DNA of 64,000 bases from Siphlonurus alternatus (lineage: Eukaryota > Arthropoda > Insecta > Ephemeroptera > Siphlonuridae), in contig OX463780.1 of NCBI GenBank assembly GCA_949825025.1, positions 21,718,356 through 21,782,355 on the forward strand. Reading direction: 5' to 3'. A model generated the notes under the pieces. The model ran no database searches, was not told where the DNA came from, and saw only the letters and a list, made by a program, of their open reading frames with translations. The translations under genes were made by a program, and so were the position numbers. Of the stretch, positions 25,205-36,829 are shown piece by piece (the stretch's first letter is position 1; each line of letters starts with the position of its first letter).

Positions 25205-26330
25205 GTGGAGGCAATGATTTTTAAAAAAGTGCCGGTTTTGGATTTGACATGTTATTTAACCAGTAAAAAAATTATCAAGGTATGCATACTCTACTGCAAT
25301 TGTTATTATCATGGAAGGGAGGGTGTGGTTTAATCAGTTATAATTTTCTTTTTTTTACTTTTTTTGCCTATAAGGGGCCTAAAAGCAGATCAAGCGCAAC
25401 CAAAACAGGGCTAAAATCCAAAAATGGGCTGTATATATGCATACATACATTTGCCGCGTTAATATTATTATTATTATTATTTTACATATCATATGATACA
25501 CACATAACGGTGATTTACTTCCGAAATACATGTATTTTCATGAGAAAATATAATCAACATGCACCTATAATACTATGATTAAAAACTAGAAGCACTAAAA
25601 AGCTAACATCTTACTCATTTTATCGATAAAGACACAAGAATGACAAGATCACTCTGCTGCTGATCGCTGATCGCACATGGCACAATAGAACAGCTGATTT
25701 TGAAATCGATAACAGCGCCACGCTGGATCAAAGGCCAAAGGCCAAAGCAAAGAGAAGAAGAAGAACCGAATTTGAAGTATTTGAACCGAAGAACCAGAGC
25801 AGAGACAGAGAGAATAAACCAGAGATAACCCGAAGAACCAACAGTGTTAACAGTGTAAGCTTTGGCGCTGAAGTGCTGGAACTATACTGAACCGGCTGGA
25901 CAGTGGACGAAGTCTACTAACTGTCTACTTGGACGCAAGCTTGGATTCGACGGAGTGGACCGCTGGACCGTGGACGCTATTAGACCTGCTTCAAGATCCT
26001 TGGTCTGCTTTTTAAAGTGCATTGTTCTGAAGCAGTTGAATAATACAGTATACCATTAATTTATTGTAAGTGCAATGTGCATGGCTGTTTTTTTGTCACG
26101 TAACACATCACTGCATACAGAATTATATGTTTAATTGGATCATAATAAATATGCATAATAATTATTGGACCGTCCAGCCGCGTCACATGCCACATTCCAC
26201 ATATATATGCGGCCGGCACCGGCATACATTCACATGTATATATGTGCATATAATATATGAATGTACAAAACATATCACATTCATATGTATACCACTCAGG
26301 CCAAAGTCCCTCTACATATATATTAATCTT
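25205..26330. other. intergenic region upstream of the LRR gene
   Basis: Mostly AT-rich. From about 25640 to 26040 it becomes purine-rich and GC-richer, and the sequence AACAGT|GTAAGC at 25849-25860 would make a good splice donor for a non-coding first exon of the downstream LRR gene. That link is inference only. A stretch near 26298-26330 contains CCAAAGTCCCTCTACATA, a partial match to the MITE ends at 26378-26567. Confidence 0.35.
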
Positions 26331-26339
26331 GGGTTGCAC

Positions 26340-26742
26340 CCGGCCTATGAGCTTGGAGCTCGAGACTGGGTAATGGGCCAAGATTACTCTACATAAGGTT
26401 TGACGCTCCGCCATCTTGGCGCAGGTTTTGTTGGAGCCTGTGACGTCACGACCAATCACTGACTGCCACGAAATAGGCTCGAGAGTAACAGTTCTCTCTG
26501 ATTGGTCCTGCGCGAACTGGACGAAAATGTGAACCTAAGCGTCCAACCTTATGTAGAGGGACCTTGGTAATGGGGTTATATAGGGATAAGGGAAGGAAAG
26601 GATGGCCTGCACGGCCTGTTATGCGTCCCTCGTACTGGGGATAAGACTGGGGGAACAGTCAAACTCCTCAGTCAGGACGTCAGGACGGACACCTCTACTT
26701 TTTATCAATGGGCCAAAGTGATGTCCAAAGCCTGGGGAACCA
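26340..26742 (-). mobile_element. 5'-truncated copy of the 5S-derived SINE, interrupted by a MITE
   Basis: It aligns with the body of the SINE at 39322-39740: shared words include CTCAGTCAGGACG, GGACGGACACCTCTACTTTT and TCCAAAGCCTGGGGAACC. The alignment stops before the 5S-like head, as expected of a 5'-truncated copy. The alignment is broken between 26378 and 26567 by an inserted MITE. Confidence 0.7.
26371..26574. mobile_element. MITE inserted into the SINE copy, with CRE and CCAAT boxes
   Basis: The element (26378-26567) has inverted ends CCAAGATTACTCTACATAAGG and CCAAGGTCCCTCTACATAAGG (read inward) and is flanked by TAATGGG at 26371-26377 and 26568-26574. Its centre has TGACGTCA near 26441, CCAAT, and an inverted CCAAT (ATTGG) near 26500. 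No ORF. The uninterrupted SINE copy at 39 kb lacks it, which confirms an insertion. Confidence 0.8.
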
Positions 26743-27168
26743 ACACAATTAAATGCGAGAATTGTGGGGACGTTGATTCCTCTCATGCATGCATGTAAAA
26801 TTAAAAATTCGAGGGTCCTCTGCAGGCTTCTCATTCCCTCAAAAAGTTAACAGCGCTGCTAATTTATAAAAAAGCAGACACTCAAAGGGAGGAGGTGAGA
26901 TCACCCTACTGACCTTGGTTCCCCCCTCCCCTTCTTACCCCTGGTTCTGCTTTTGCCTCTTAAATTGCTTCATCATACAAGTACAGTAGTACGTAAATAA
27001 AGGTGATTATTGCATTCAGCCTATGCATCGAATCGTCACTATTAATGTATATAATATATGGTATGTATCATATTAGCTGTACTGTACACCTCATCGGGAC
27101 ACCATGACACGAACTTTACCTCCCCCTCCCCCCCCCCCTGCTTTAGTTGTTGGTGTTGCCACGCAGTC
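26743..27168. other. intergenic region before the LRR gene
   Basis: No coding sequence is recognised. It includes a C-run at 27121-27138. Confidence 0.35.
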
Positions 27169-27178
27169 TATATAAAGA
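27169..27178 (+). promoter_or_regulatory. candidate TATA box of the LRR gene
   Basis: TATATAAAG follows a C-rich run and lies about 290 bases before the LRR start codon, in the right orientation. A transcript starting about 30 bases downstream would then need an intron ending at the T-run and CAG that directly precede the ATG at 27467; GTAAGC near 27421 could be its donor. Inference from motif and position only. Confidence 0.3.
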
Positions 27179-27466
27179 TGAAGTGAACTTGAATTTTTGG
27201 GGTGGCTACCGGTACCAGACTGGGTGCTCTTCTTACCTCCCTCAAACTTGCATATTTGCATTTCTTGGAGCTGCAGTGCCAGTAAATAATGAGGCAGAAG
27301 TAAAGTTTGTGCTGTCCAGAGGTGTACATCCAGTGGCAATTTCCCAAGTGGAAGGAGGTCTAGGAGGTAGAGATATGTAGTATCTATTAATTATGGTTGT
27401 GGTGTATTTGTAGGGAAAATTGTAAGCTACATTGCAATTTTTTTTTTTTTTTTTTTTTTTTTTCAG

Positions 27467-30400
27467 ATGGTGGGAGGCTTGTTGTCTAATGGGTTGTCTA
27501 AAGGTGGAACAGAACCCGCCACAGAAGATAAATCTGAAAAATGCAAGCAAGAAGCATCCCGTGGGCGTTCATCTCCATCTGACAGCCTAACAGAAATTTG
27601 TCTTGCTTACAAAAACTTGGCAATTCTACCCAGTGAACATGTGCTGAAGCTTAATCCAGAAAAAAACATGTTAGATATATTTCCAGAAAAAATACTAAAT
27701 ATGCATGAATTGGAGTACTTAAATTTAGCATTCAATAACCTTAGCACATTGCCAGAAGATATTAAAAATCTCAGTTCTCTTAAAATTTTAAGTATTAAAG
27801 GAAATAATTTAAAGGAATTACCTGAAAGTTTTGGAAATTTACATCGTCTTGTTGAGCTCAATGCTAGCTGCAACAAACTGATCTCAGTTCCTGTTTCGCT
27901 GGGCCACCTGCGTAACTTGTCTGTGGTTGATTTATCACACAACTGTCTGCCTTCTCTGCCACTGGCTCTCAACTGCCTTGAGTGCCTCACACTGCTGGAC
28001 GTGTCTCACAACTCGATCTTGATGCTGGAGAGCAGACCACGCTGGCTCAAGAACATCTGTGTCTTACGAATGGATCACAACTTGATGAAGGATTTGCCTG
28101 ACTGGCTCTATGATGCTTCGAGACTCACCGAGCTATCATTCAGCCACAACCCTTTGCTGCCGCAGCAAAATGAAGACAGGTATAATGTTTCAGACTAATC
28201 ATCAACTTAGTCTCTTTATTATCTGATTACTCTATTTTGTTCTTTTTAGTTCAATTAATGACTTAAAGTAACTTTTTATTACCTTGTTTCTTTTTATTTG
28301 CTGTTTGTATTTCTCCACTTTGTATACTGTACAGAATTTTTTTATGATTTATTGTTGATATTTTCCCAGGCTTCGACTACCACATGCCAAGACAGACCAG
28401 AGTTTTCAGCACAGCAACAGTAGACTGCAGAGCTTAGACATGAGAAACTGTGGGATTAAGACGCCAGTCCCACCACAGCTGAGCATAATGAGGGAGCTCG
28501 TGGAACTTCATTTGGGCAACACTAGTCCTCCCCCCTTCCCTGATAAAGACTCGGGTATGAATAATTATACCTAGAATAATTAAAAATATAAACAAATCAT
28601 ATCAGCAGTAACTTTCATTGCAGTACAGAAACATATTAGTATAATATATTAGAAATGCATAAAAAAAAATGCAAACTTGTGTAGATTTTTTGAAAAATCT
28701 GTAGTGTGAAAAGTCTTATAATTATTTTTCTAATAATATGTGTTCATACATTTATAATGCCTTTATTTTATTTACTTGGAAAAATTGACTTAAATAATAA
28801 TTAATATGTCGACTGTATTTATACATTTATTAATTAACTAGCAACTAATCACCAGTCTAATTTTAGTTTAACATTTGAATAAGACTCTGCATCAAATACT
28901 TACACTTACAGTTAGCTCAACAATTAACATTAAGCAATGTTTTGTTAATAATTATTGTCCACAGATGTGCGATACAATGTGCTTCTGGAGCTCCCTCCGG
29001 GGCTACCTGCCTACCTAGGTCGCTCCCTGCAGGTGCTTGACCTGAGACACCTTCAGCTATGTGGCCTGCCACGCGACCTGGCTCCCCTGCAGACTCTGCG
29101 TGTGCTACTGCTGCGAGGCAACCCCCTCATGTGGCTGCCAGACTCATTCTCTCAACTAAAAAGCCTTGAGACCTGTGATCTCTCCATTTGCCAACTGATC
29201 GAGCTTCCCATGCAGCTGGGCAATCTGACTGCACTTACTTCACTCAGCCTGGCAAATAACAAGGTCAGCATGGTGCCCAGCTACTCCAAACAGCTTAAAA
29301 CATATACAGTATACCCCCCTATCCTACATTTCTGGCTCTCATTAAAAAAAAGGGGGTGGGGGGGCTCTTCGTTAAGAACTTGATGAAATTTGGCGTACAT
29401 AGTACTAAATTTTCTCATCCAATACTAAAATAATTTTTAGTTACAATATAATCACATAAGCTATTTTTTTAATTTTTTTTACTATCCCCTATAAAGTGCT
29501 GTATAATCTGTCATTAAATTGTAATGAATTTTATATACTTATAATGTATATAATACATAATATATCTTAGAAAAATAATGAAATAAAGAGAGTTGATAGA
29601 TTACACACAACAATTCTTACAATTTACATTTTTTTATCATATTTATAATAATACATTACTAACAAAGTGGTATAATTTTTTCTTAGCTTTAACTGTTGCA
29701 ATCCATACAGTTAATTACAGAATTACACCATTGTTTTATTGACATTAGTTTTTAAATATCAGTTTCCCATAATTTTTTATTATTATTATTTATTTATTTG
29801 TTTTTTATTATTATTTTTTTTAGTACATATTCAAAGTGGCACAATAAAACTAAATGTGGTCCGGCAGTGAATAAAATACGAAAAGGTTAACGAAATATTT
29901 TTAATTGATATTTGTCACATTGATATCGCTGTCCAGAAAGCTAGACCAGCATTTTAGCTAACAATTATTTGAAAGTTTATTGATTTTCCAGCTGGGGATG
30001 CTCCCACAGTCCATGAAGGCGCTCACTTCTCTTAAGTTCCTGGATTTATATGACAATCGCATTGACGCCCTACCTGATTTCCTCATGACACTACCCTCTC
30101 TGCAAGCCCTGGACCTGGGCTACAACTCATTCTCACCTGAAGACCAGGTGTGTAACAGCTGAATTGCGTTGGGACTGGGATATATGTGTATTAATACTAA
30201 CAGTGGTATTGTCAGACCATCTCTTAATTGTATAATTATGCTACTAGCAAAAGCTATTATAGTGTGTAGACTGTGAGGTCTATTTTGTAGTCATGTTGTA
30301 CTAACTGGTAGGAGAAAAATGTCCTATTGGTTTGATATGCGGACATCAATGCATGAAATATCATGCTTATATAGTTTCTGTCAACTGAACTGATGCAAAC

Positions 30401-31946
30401 ATTAATGATGATTTATTATAAATGATGTCAGTGATTTCTCCCATCTCTCATAAAACCTGTTTAGAAAAAAATTCCAAGCCACTCGCTATACTCTAGCTTA
30501 AATACAGCGTCACATTCTCGATATGTTTTTACCTAAAAATTAAGTAATTAAATCACTTGATTATTTTGCTAATTTATCTTATTAACCTAATAGGCAAATA
30601 TAATCTATTTTAAATGTTTGGTCTAATTGGAATGATTGGTTGGCAGTTGCAGCCAGCAGTCCTACAGTGCTACCAGGATATGAAGAAAAAGCTTCGCTGT
30701 AGTGTCAAGGATGTTGTTCGCCTGGATTCCCTCCAGGTAGACGCAGAATATTTCAACTCCTCCACTTCATCATTCCACTCCCCGTCTGATAATTCAGGTT
30801 AGTAATGCACCAATAAAAGATTCAATATATACATATATTGTGTGTATACATTGTATCTTTGTTTATAAAAATAATTTTAAAAAAATTGTGCCTTAAAATT
30901 TTGTTGTTGCATTTCAGATTGTGACAGTGGCGAGTTTGATTTTGAACAACCCATATTAGAAAATGTTGATGATTTTCAAATAAGGTGAGTTTTAAGTGTT
31001 TAATTAAACACATTTAACTACATGTATTAATAATTTTAAAAATGGATCCCTGAAACAGATTGTATATAGTTCTTCCCCTCCCCTTATCTAGAGGCCAGGA
31101 TACCTCTGCATGTGGATAATATTATGTTGAATATATAATATAATGACACCCCACACAAAATTGTTGATGAGAATATATTTTTGAAATGATACTAATTTTG
31201 TGACTTCTGACAGCTCTCTGGTGGCAGACCTCAATGAAAACGAGAACTGGGACGAGTCTGACAACGATGATAACTATGACCCTAACATTACCACAGGTAT
31301 TATTATTATGCAAACATTGTGTCTTCTCTGTTAATGTCCTTGTTTGAAACTATATAGTAATTTTTCTTTCTTTTCACAAAACAAATATTTATTTGTTAAG
31401 AAATAATAAAAATAATTTATAATTAGCCTAGCTATCAACCTAGGAAACAAATATGTACTGAATTTTTATATTACAAATGTATGAATCAAAAGAACCAACA
31501 ACTTTTTCCTGCATTACATTAGTCCATTTTTTTTTTTTTTTGTATAATATATAATAATTATATGTATATATTTCAGTAAAAATTTTAAACAAAATAAAAA
31601 TTAAAGAAAACAGGTTTAAATAAAATACTGTAACAAAACTTAATTAGTACATGATGTGAAAAAAAAATAAAGAAAGGAAGAACACATTCTTTTGCTGCAA
31701 ACAATTAATTTTGACAATCCTGGTCTTCTGTTCTTATGTATAGCACGAGGCAGGGTGATGGAAACCAGCTGGCCCACTCCGCTCACCACGGAGCATTACT
31801 TCTGCCCTGCAGACAGCCACGCACCTTGCACCAAGCGAGCTGCACGCCACCGCTTGCTGCCTGAGCCAGGACAGTTTGATGATGCCGACTCTACTTGTGA
31901 GCCCATCGACTACAGTAACTCGTTGACTATCAACACCCAGTGCTGA
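27467..31946 (+). CDS. leucine-rich-repeat protein, eight exons, 618 residues
   Basis: Exons: 27467-28179, 28370-28554, 28965-29263, 29992-30147, 30647-30797, 30918-30984, 31214-31296, 31744-31946. All introns are GT-AG, the phases agree, and the total is 1,857 bases ending in TGA. The ATG lies directly after a T-run and CAG acceptor, so a non-coding first exon is likely. Residues about 40-235 and 245-450 form two blocks of some seven leucine-rich repeats each of the intracellular type (LxxLxLxxNxLxxLPxx), for example LEYLNLAFNNLSTLPEDI and LKFLDLYDNRIDALPDFL. After a short basic helix (QCYQDMKKKLRC) the tail is acidic (WDESDNDDNYDPN) and has no repeats. No signal peptide or membrane segment, so it is probably a cytosolic or nuclear scaffold. 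It resembles SHOC2-, LRRC1- or PIRL-like proteins in its repeats only; I do not recognise the family. The gene converges on IMP4. Confidence 0.9.
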
Positions 31947-32826
31947 TTGTACCAAGAGTACAAGCACTCAATCAGAACATGCTCATCAAATTTGGAATCC
32001 TTAATTTCCATTTACACATTAAATAACACATTTTACATTTTTTTTTAAAGTATTAATTGGCATTATTTTTTAATTATTGTAAAATTAGAAGAAGAAAATC
32101 GTAAGATATATTGTTGCTAAAAACATGTCACATTTTATTTTTATTTAAAATGTTATCACTATTTTAATTTTATTTATTTATCCAGTGATACAATTATTGT
32201 TTCATATTTACAGTTTTTAATTATTTAACTCCTAATTGGCTTTTACGTTTGCTGTTGAGAGATAAGTAGAAAAAATTGCACCACATTCTTTTTTTGACAG
32301 ACAATTAAGAAGTCTTTATGTTTTTAGTCGTACGTCTTAAATTACTAAATGGTACAGTAATTAAAAGAAGTGATTTTGAATCTCATAGAATTTAGAGCTA
32401 TAAATTTGTTTGACTTGAGTGAACAATAACATTGAAGTTTAATTACAAAGTCTGTAATAAAGTATTGGTAAAACTTTGCTATGTGTGCCATAATATGGCA
32501 CCAACCCATCAAAGTAAATAAGTTTTATAGTTCCTTAAACATACTCTCAGGCAATTTTTTATATAGAATTGACTGTATTATTAAGATACTTTTGTTTAAT
32601 AAATTGGATTTTTTTAATTCAATGCAATACAAGCTTTAAATAATGAAAGTCAAAAGCTAATTTATAATGTGTAAATTAAATAATTAACCTCACTATTTTA
32701 AAATCGTGTTGTTTACTCATGTGAACAGTATTATTCTTAACTTTTTTTGTTCTATTTTCATACTTTTGCAATTATTTTAAATTTTAATTGTCTGCATATT
32801 TTTATAGTGAATGTTTCAGCCCCTTC
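31947..32826. other. 3' UTR and downstream region of the LRR gene
   Basis: AT-rich with no ORF. The first good polyadenylation signal (AATAAA) is at 32456-32461. Confidence 0.5.
32456..32461 (+). terminator. candidate polyadenylation signal of the LRR gene
   Basis: AATAAA about 510 bases after the stop codon, followed by T-rich sequence. Further signals at 34930-34955 are possible distal sites. Confidence 0.4.
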
Positions 32827-33240
32827 GTAAAGGTGTACCAAAGTGTTAACTTTTTTTTTTACATATAATTCAGGTAAGTAAGAATTATTCTGGTATCCAT
32901 GTGGCTCAATAACAATGCCTAGTTCTTTTAAAATTAATTATTTAGTTTGAAAAGTGACTCCAAAGTCGTTAGTTGATTCAAGCCGACGAGCGGGCGCAGC
33001 AGCCGCTGATACGAGGAGAATCTCCCATGAATCGGGGAACCCCCTTCTTGTTGTATCAGCGGCTGTTGCGGCCGTGCACCGGCTTGAATCAACTAACGAC
33101 TTTTGGAATCACTTTTCCAACTAGATAATTAATTGTAAAATAACTAGGCATCATACAAAAATATTGAGCCACAGTGATACCAGAATAATTCTTACGAACC
33201 CGATTATGTATAAAAAGTATTCACTTTGATACGCCTTTAA
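32827..33240. mobile_element. TTAA-type fold-back element downstream of the LRR gene
   Basis: The ends match as AGGTGTACCAAAGTG (left) and AGGCGTATCAAAGTG (right, read inward). TTAA is intact on the right (33237-33240) and GTAA stands on the left. The arms diverge more than in the other copies. The GC-richer core has CAGCCGCTGATAC in both orientations and CGTTAGTTGATTCAAGCCG in inverted repeat. No ORF. Confidence 0.75.
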
Positions 33241-33404
33241 ACTCTTTGTTTCATTTAATTTATTACTTGTTTTGTCCAACTCATTTCATTTTAAATCTAA
33301 TAATTTCATTAATTGTGGGTCAGCAGCTAAATTAATTCCAAAGAATGGTAGGCCGTTAACAACCTTGGTGTCTTTGGTACGTGGGGTCTAGTAAGCCTCA
33401 CTAC

Positions 33405-33766
33405 TTAAAGGAGGGGAACCGCTTCAACTTTTATATTTTTAATGTTTTATAAATAATGTCAAACTTACTTGTGCACCAAAAAAATAGTCACCACCCTCAG
33501 CCTTCCACCAGTTCAGCAGTTGAGATTCAAAAAGCGCGCCAAAGAAATTTGGGGCTTATGACGTCAAGCGCCATGATTGGTCAAACGCAACCAATCGTTG
33601 ATCTTGACGTCATAAGCCCCAATTTTCTTTGGCGCACTTTTTGAATTTCAACTGCTGAACTGGTGGAAGGCAGAGAGCGGTGACTATTTTTTTGGTGCAC
33701 AAGTAAGTTTGACATTATTTATAAAACATTAAAAATATAAAAGTTGAAGCGGTTCCCCTCCTTTAA
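33405..33766. mobile_element. TTAA fold-back element with paired CRE and CCAAT boxes
   Basis: TTAA flanks at 33405-33408 and 33763-33766. The ends AGGAGGGGAACCGCTTCAAC are identical in inverted orientation and the whole 354 bases form one hairpin. At the centre stand ATGACGTCAAG, GATTGGTC, ACCAATCG and TTGACGTCAT, giving two CRE-like and two CCAAT boxes in mirror symmetry. The 62-aa ORF inside is arm sequence. Confidence 0.88.
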
Positions 33767-34265
33767 AATAACTTACTAAAAAGCGGAGAAAAATTGCTTT
33801 GGACATTGACAACAGAGGTATTAATGATGCTGGCTTACCCCTCAAAGGATATGATGCCATGTTATAACTGATGTTTTCATTAATTTCTTCCCATAACCCA
33901 TATTAAAAAGCAGCTTTTCTAGCACTCTCAGTTTGTAAACCCAGAAAGTGTCTACATCCCCTCCCCCCCATCTTTGTTTATATTTGTATAGCCTGGACAA
34001 TTTGTCAAAAAATGCTTATGCCTAATCATGAGCTCTTTTTTCCCCCCCTTGGCTTCCCTAAAGTAGCTAACAAAGTTGATTGTCTTAATTTGAACCTATA
34101 GTTTCTAAATAAATTTGATTTTTATTTACTACAAAGTTATATATTTCAAATTACAGTAAATCTATTATTTTTTTTTTCTTTAAAATTTAATATCAAATAA
34201 TAAAATAATTACATACTGTACTTTCTTTCTTTTATACTTAAACTATTATAGATTGTTTCTCAACA

Positions 34266-34620
34266 TTAAGGGTAAGGTAACGCCACCAATGTTAAAAAAA
34301 ATCCCTCTCACAAAAATTCTGAAAAAACTTTAAAATGTTCTCCTCTATACCCCCTATCAGTAGCTAAAATATCAGGTATACAAATACGATCTAGTTTTTG
34401 AGTTATGAATTTTTAAAGTTGACCAATTTAACATGGGAGTTTCATTTCTCTATGTTAAAGTAGTCAACTTTAAAATTTTATAACTCAAAAACTAGATCGT
34501 ATTTGTATACCTGATATTTTAGGTACTGATAGGGGGTATAGAGGAGAACATTTTAAATTTTTTTCAGAATTTTTGTGAGAGGGATTTTTTTTAACATTGG
34601 TGGCGTTACCTTACCCTTAA
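34266..34620. mobile_element. TTAA fold-back element between the LRR and IMP4 genes
   Basis: TTAA flanks at 34266-34269 and 34617-34620. The perfect ends GGGTAAGGTAACGCCACCAA start arms of about 160 bases. It shares AATGTTCTCCTCTA, CCCCTATCAGTA and the CTAGTTTTTG word with the partial copy at 54402-54636, so both belong to one family. Confidence 0.88.
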
Positions 34621-35302
34621 TTCCTTGATGTTCTTTGTAATTTACTCGTTGCAATTTTAAGGCAATGACTTAATTTGCAGTTGTATTGTACTGCACAGAA
34701 ATTAATTAAAAAAAAAATAATAAGATTTTGCTTTGAAATTGCAATCAGTATGATGGCAGCAATAATATTTCAAGAGTTATTGAATTTATCTCATATTTTC
34801 ATTTTTCTACATGTACATTAGATTGTTGCCTCAAATGTACAAATAATGTTCAATATCATTCATGCAGTGATAAAATCCTGTTGTTTCCAGTTCCATATTG
34901 TAACTATTCAATGTGAATTTTTATAAGTTCTTGATAAAATAAATGAAAAAATAAATATTCTGTTGTTATTGATTTATTTGGACAGCAAAACCATTACACA
35001 AGTAAAAAACTATTGTGATAAGCAGAAATTAAACCATTTCTGGTAAGTGAGAAAAAAAAAAAGGATGTAGATTACAATAATTTGATGTAATTTTTTGCGT
35101 GGAAGGGGGAGGGGGATACATTTGCACCCTGTAGAAATTTATAGAGGGTTCGGGGATGCCTGTTTAACTGTTTAAAAAAAAAAGGAAAAAAAAAATGGTT
35201 TTAGCAGAGTGAATATAGAAGAAAATTTTCCACTTAAGCGGTTTAATGTTCATTGTGATATTATGTAGTCCCTGGACATATCACCTAAATGACACTGGCG
35301 GC
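34621..35302. other. IMP4 3' region
   Basis: No coding sequence. AT-rich with A-runs. It contains the likely IMP4 polyadenylation signal. Confidence 0.4.
34973..34978 (-). terminator. candidate polyadenylation signal of IMP4
   Basis: TTTATT on the plus strand reads AATAAA on the minus strand, about 325 bases after the IMP4 stop codon. Confidence 0.45.
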
Positions 35303-36235
35303 TTAGAAGTCATCCTCTTGCTGCCAGCCATCTTCATCAGACAGAAACCTCCTCTTGGCTGCAGTGTTCATGTACGGCCGCAGGGCCCACTCGGTGTCTG
35401 CTGCAGCCTCGTGCTCCAAGGTTCCAAGCTTGATCTCGTAGAGTCGCAGCTGGAAGCGTGGACCCACCTCTGACAGCAGCAACTCCTGCTTGTTACGTTT
35501 GTATGTGTGATGACGGAATGAGATGTAGTCATCATGGTTTGCAAATGTGATCACACGTTTACTCTCATCTTTTGGTACAGGAAACAAGTATTTCAGAATG
35601 TTTGTAACTCGAGTGCCGAGTTTAGATTTGAAATTATGGAAAACAAGATGAGGATATTGTTCAGACATGGTACCAATATTGGGAATATCGTGGCGCATAA
35701 TGACATCACTAAGTGTAAAATAAGCTGTTGGTCCATAAGGTAAGTGGCAGATGACCAAAGCGTCAGGTACACCACGATGCTCATGGACGATAATGAAGTC
35801 TGTTACGTTGTTAGCTCGGCATGCATGCAGGAGCTGCTTCATTTCATAGTTACCACGGTTCATGCGTTGAGAGTTTGGAAAGATTAGTCTCAGTTCCTTT
35901 ACAAACATTTTTAGGCGTGAAGATGGGTCTCGAGAAGTGGTGAGCATGATCTTCGGATCTTCTACTCCTGCCCACCGATACTCATCATCTTCGTGGGTTC
36001 CACCCGCACCTCCAGTCTCATTGCCAAGAGTGACAGCAAGTTCAGGCCCTTTATCATCCCAATCTAACTTACGTTGTAAGTCCAAAGCATCCCTCTTCAA
36101 ATCAGTTTGGATTGGAAGGTGTTGGTCTAGGCTCCGCTTCAGACGATCTTTCTTGTCCTGGATGGAACGTCGCTTATCTTCTATAGATTTCCGGTACAAA
36201 TATTCTCGCCTAAGTCTTGCTTGCCTCCGCAACAT
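35303..36235 (-). CDS. IMP4: U3 small nucleolar ribonucleoprotein IMP4
   Basis: An intronless gene for 310 residues (human 291). IMP4 is a Brix-domain protein that works with MPP10 and IMP3 in the U3 snoRNP of the nucleolar small-subunit processome, where it promotes U3 pairing with pre-rRNA for 18S maturation. The N-terminal helix is basic and typical (MLRRQARLRREYLYRK). DDEYRWAGVEDPKIM (about residues 83-97) leads into the Brix domain with TTSRDPSSRLKMF, QRMNRG, FIIVHEHRG, GPTAYFTLSDVIMRHDI, LFPVPKDESKRVITFAN and GPRFQLRLYEIKLGTLE. The C-terminus is slightly longer than in vertebrates (EDGWQQEDDF). The start is the only upstream ATG in frame and matches the family start. It lies tail to tail with the LRR gene. 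No lesion seen. Confidence 0.97.
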   Translation of the reverse strand: MLRRQARLRREYLYRKSIEDKRRSIQDKKDRLKRSLDQHLPIQTDLKRDALDLQRKLDWDDKGPELAVTLGNETGGAGGTHEDDEYRWAGVEDPKIMLTTSRDPSSRLKMFVKELRLIFPNSQRMNRGNYEMKQLLHACRANNVTDFIIVHEHRGVPDALVICHLPYGPTAYFTLSDVIMRHDIPNIGTMSEQYPHLVFHNFKSKLGTRVTNILKYLFPVPKDESKRVITFANHDDYISFRHHTYKRNKQELLLSEVGPRFQLRLYEIKLGTLEHEAAADTEWALRPYMNTAAKRRFLSDEDGWQQEDDF

Positions 36236-36829
36236 GATTTTAAAGTACGCAATTAACTAAATAATAATTTTAAAGCTTGCCTTGTATCACTAAACGTGAC
36301 ACAAACCACGAGGCACGAGGCTAGGATAAGTAGAAGAAATACAATCCTACACCACAGACAATAGAGTCAATAGACTGTGCCTACACGAGGCAGCTAAACA
36401 GCTGTTTGTTTACGTTTGAAAACAAATGGCAGCGAAGCTGCGAAGTGGCACTATTTGCGCCAAAGATTGAATTTTAAAATTTAATAAATAAAATATTTTT
36501 TTTTATTAAAGTTTTTATTGAACACTCTAACAGCTAGTGTACATATTATATATTAATTTAATTAAATTGTTTATTGAACACAAAAACAGTGCATATTATA
36601 TATTACATACACATAAAAATCTTATATTATGCAGCAAAAATAATAAATAAAAAAACATACACATATAAATAATAGAGCATTAAAATATTAAGGAACATAA
36701 TTATAATTATTACTTGGAAATAAAATAATAATAAATTAATTAACCCGTATAAATCATATATTATTAGCTTAATGTGCTAAGGAATAATTTCGTTTTGGAC
36801 AAAACAGGGCATGATATGTTTCACATTGT
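36236..36829. other. IMP4 upstream region
   Basis: The first 200 bases have mixed composition and should contain the IMP4 promoter; I recognise no core element. From 36470 onward it is very AT-rich and without genes. Confidence 0.4.

Noticed and set aside
35246..36260. Plus-strand ORFs of 69-107 codons
   Set aside because: They are shadows of the IMP4 coding strand.
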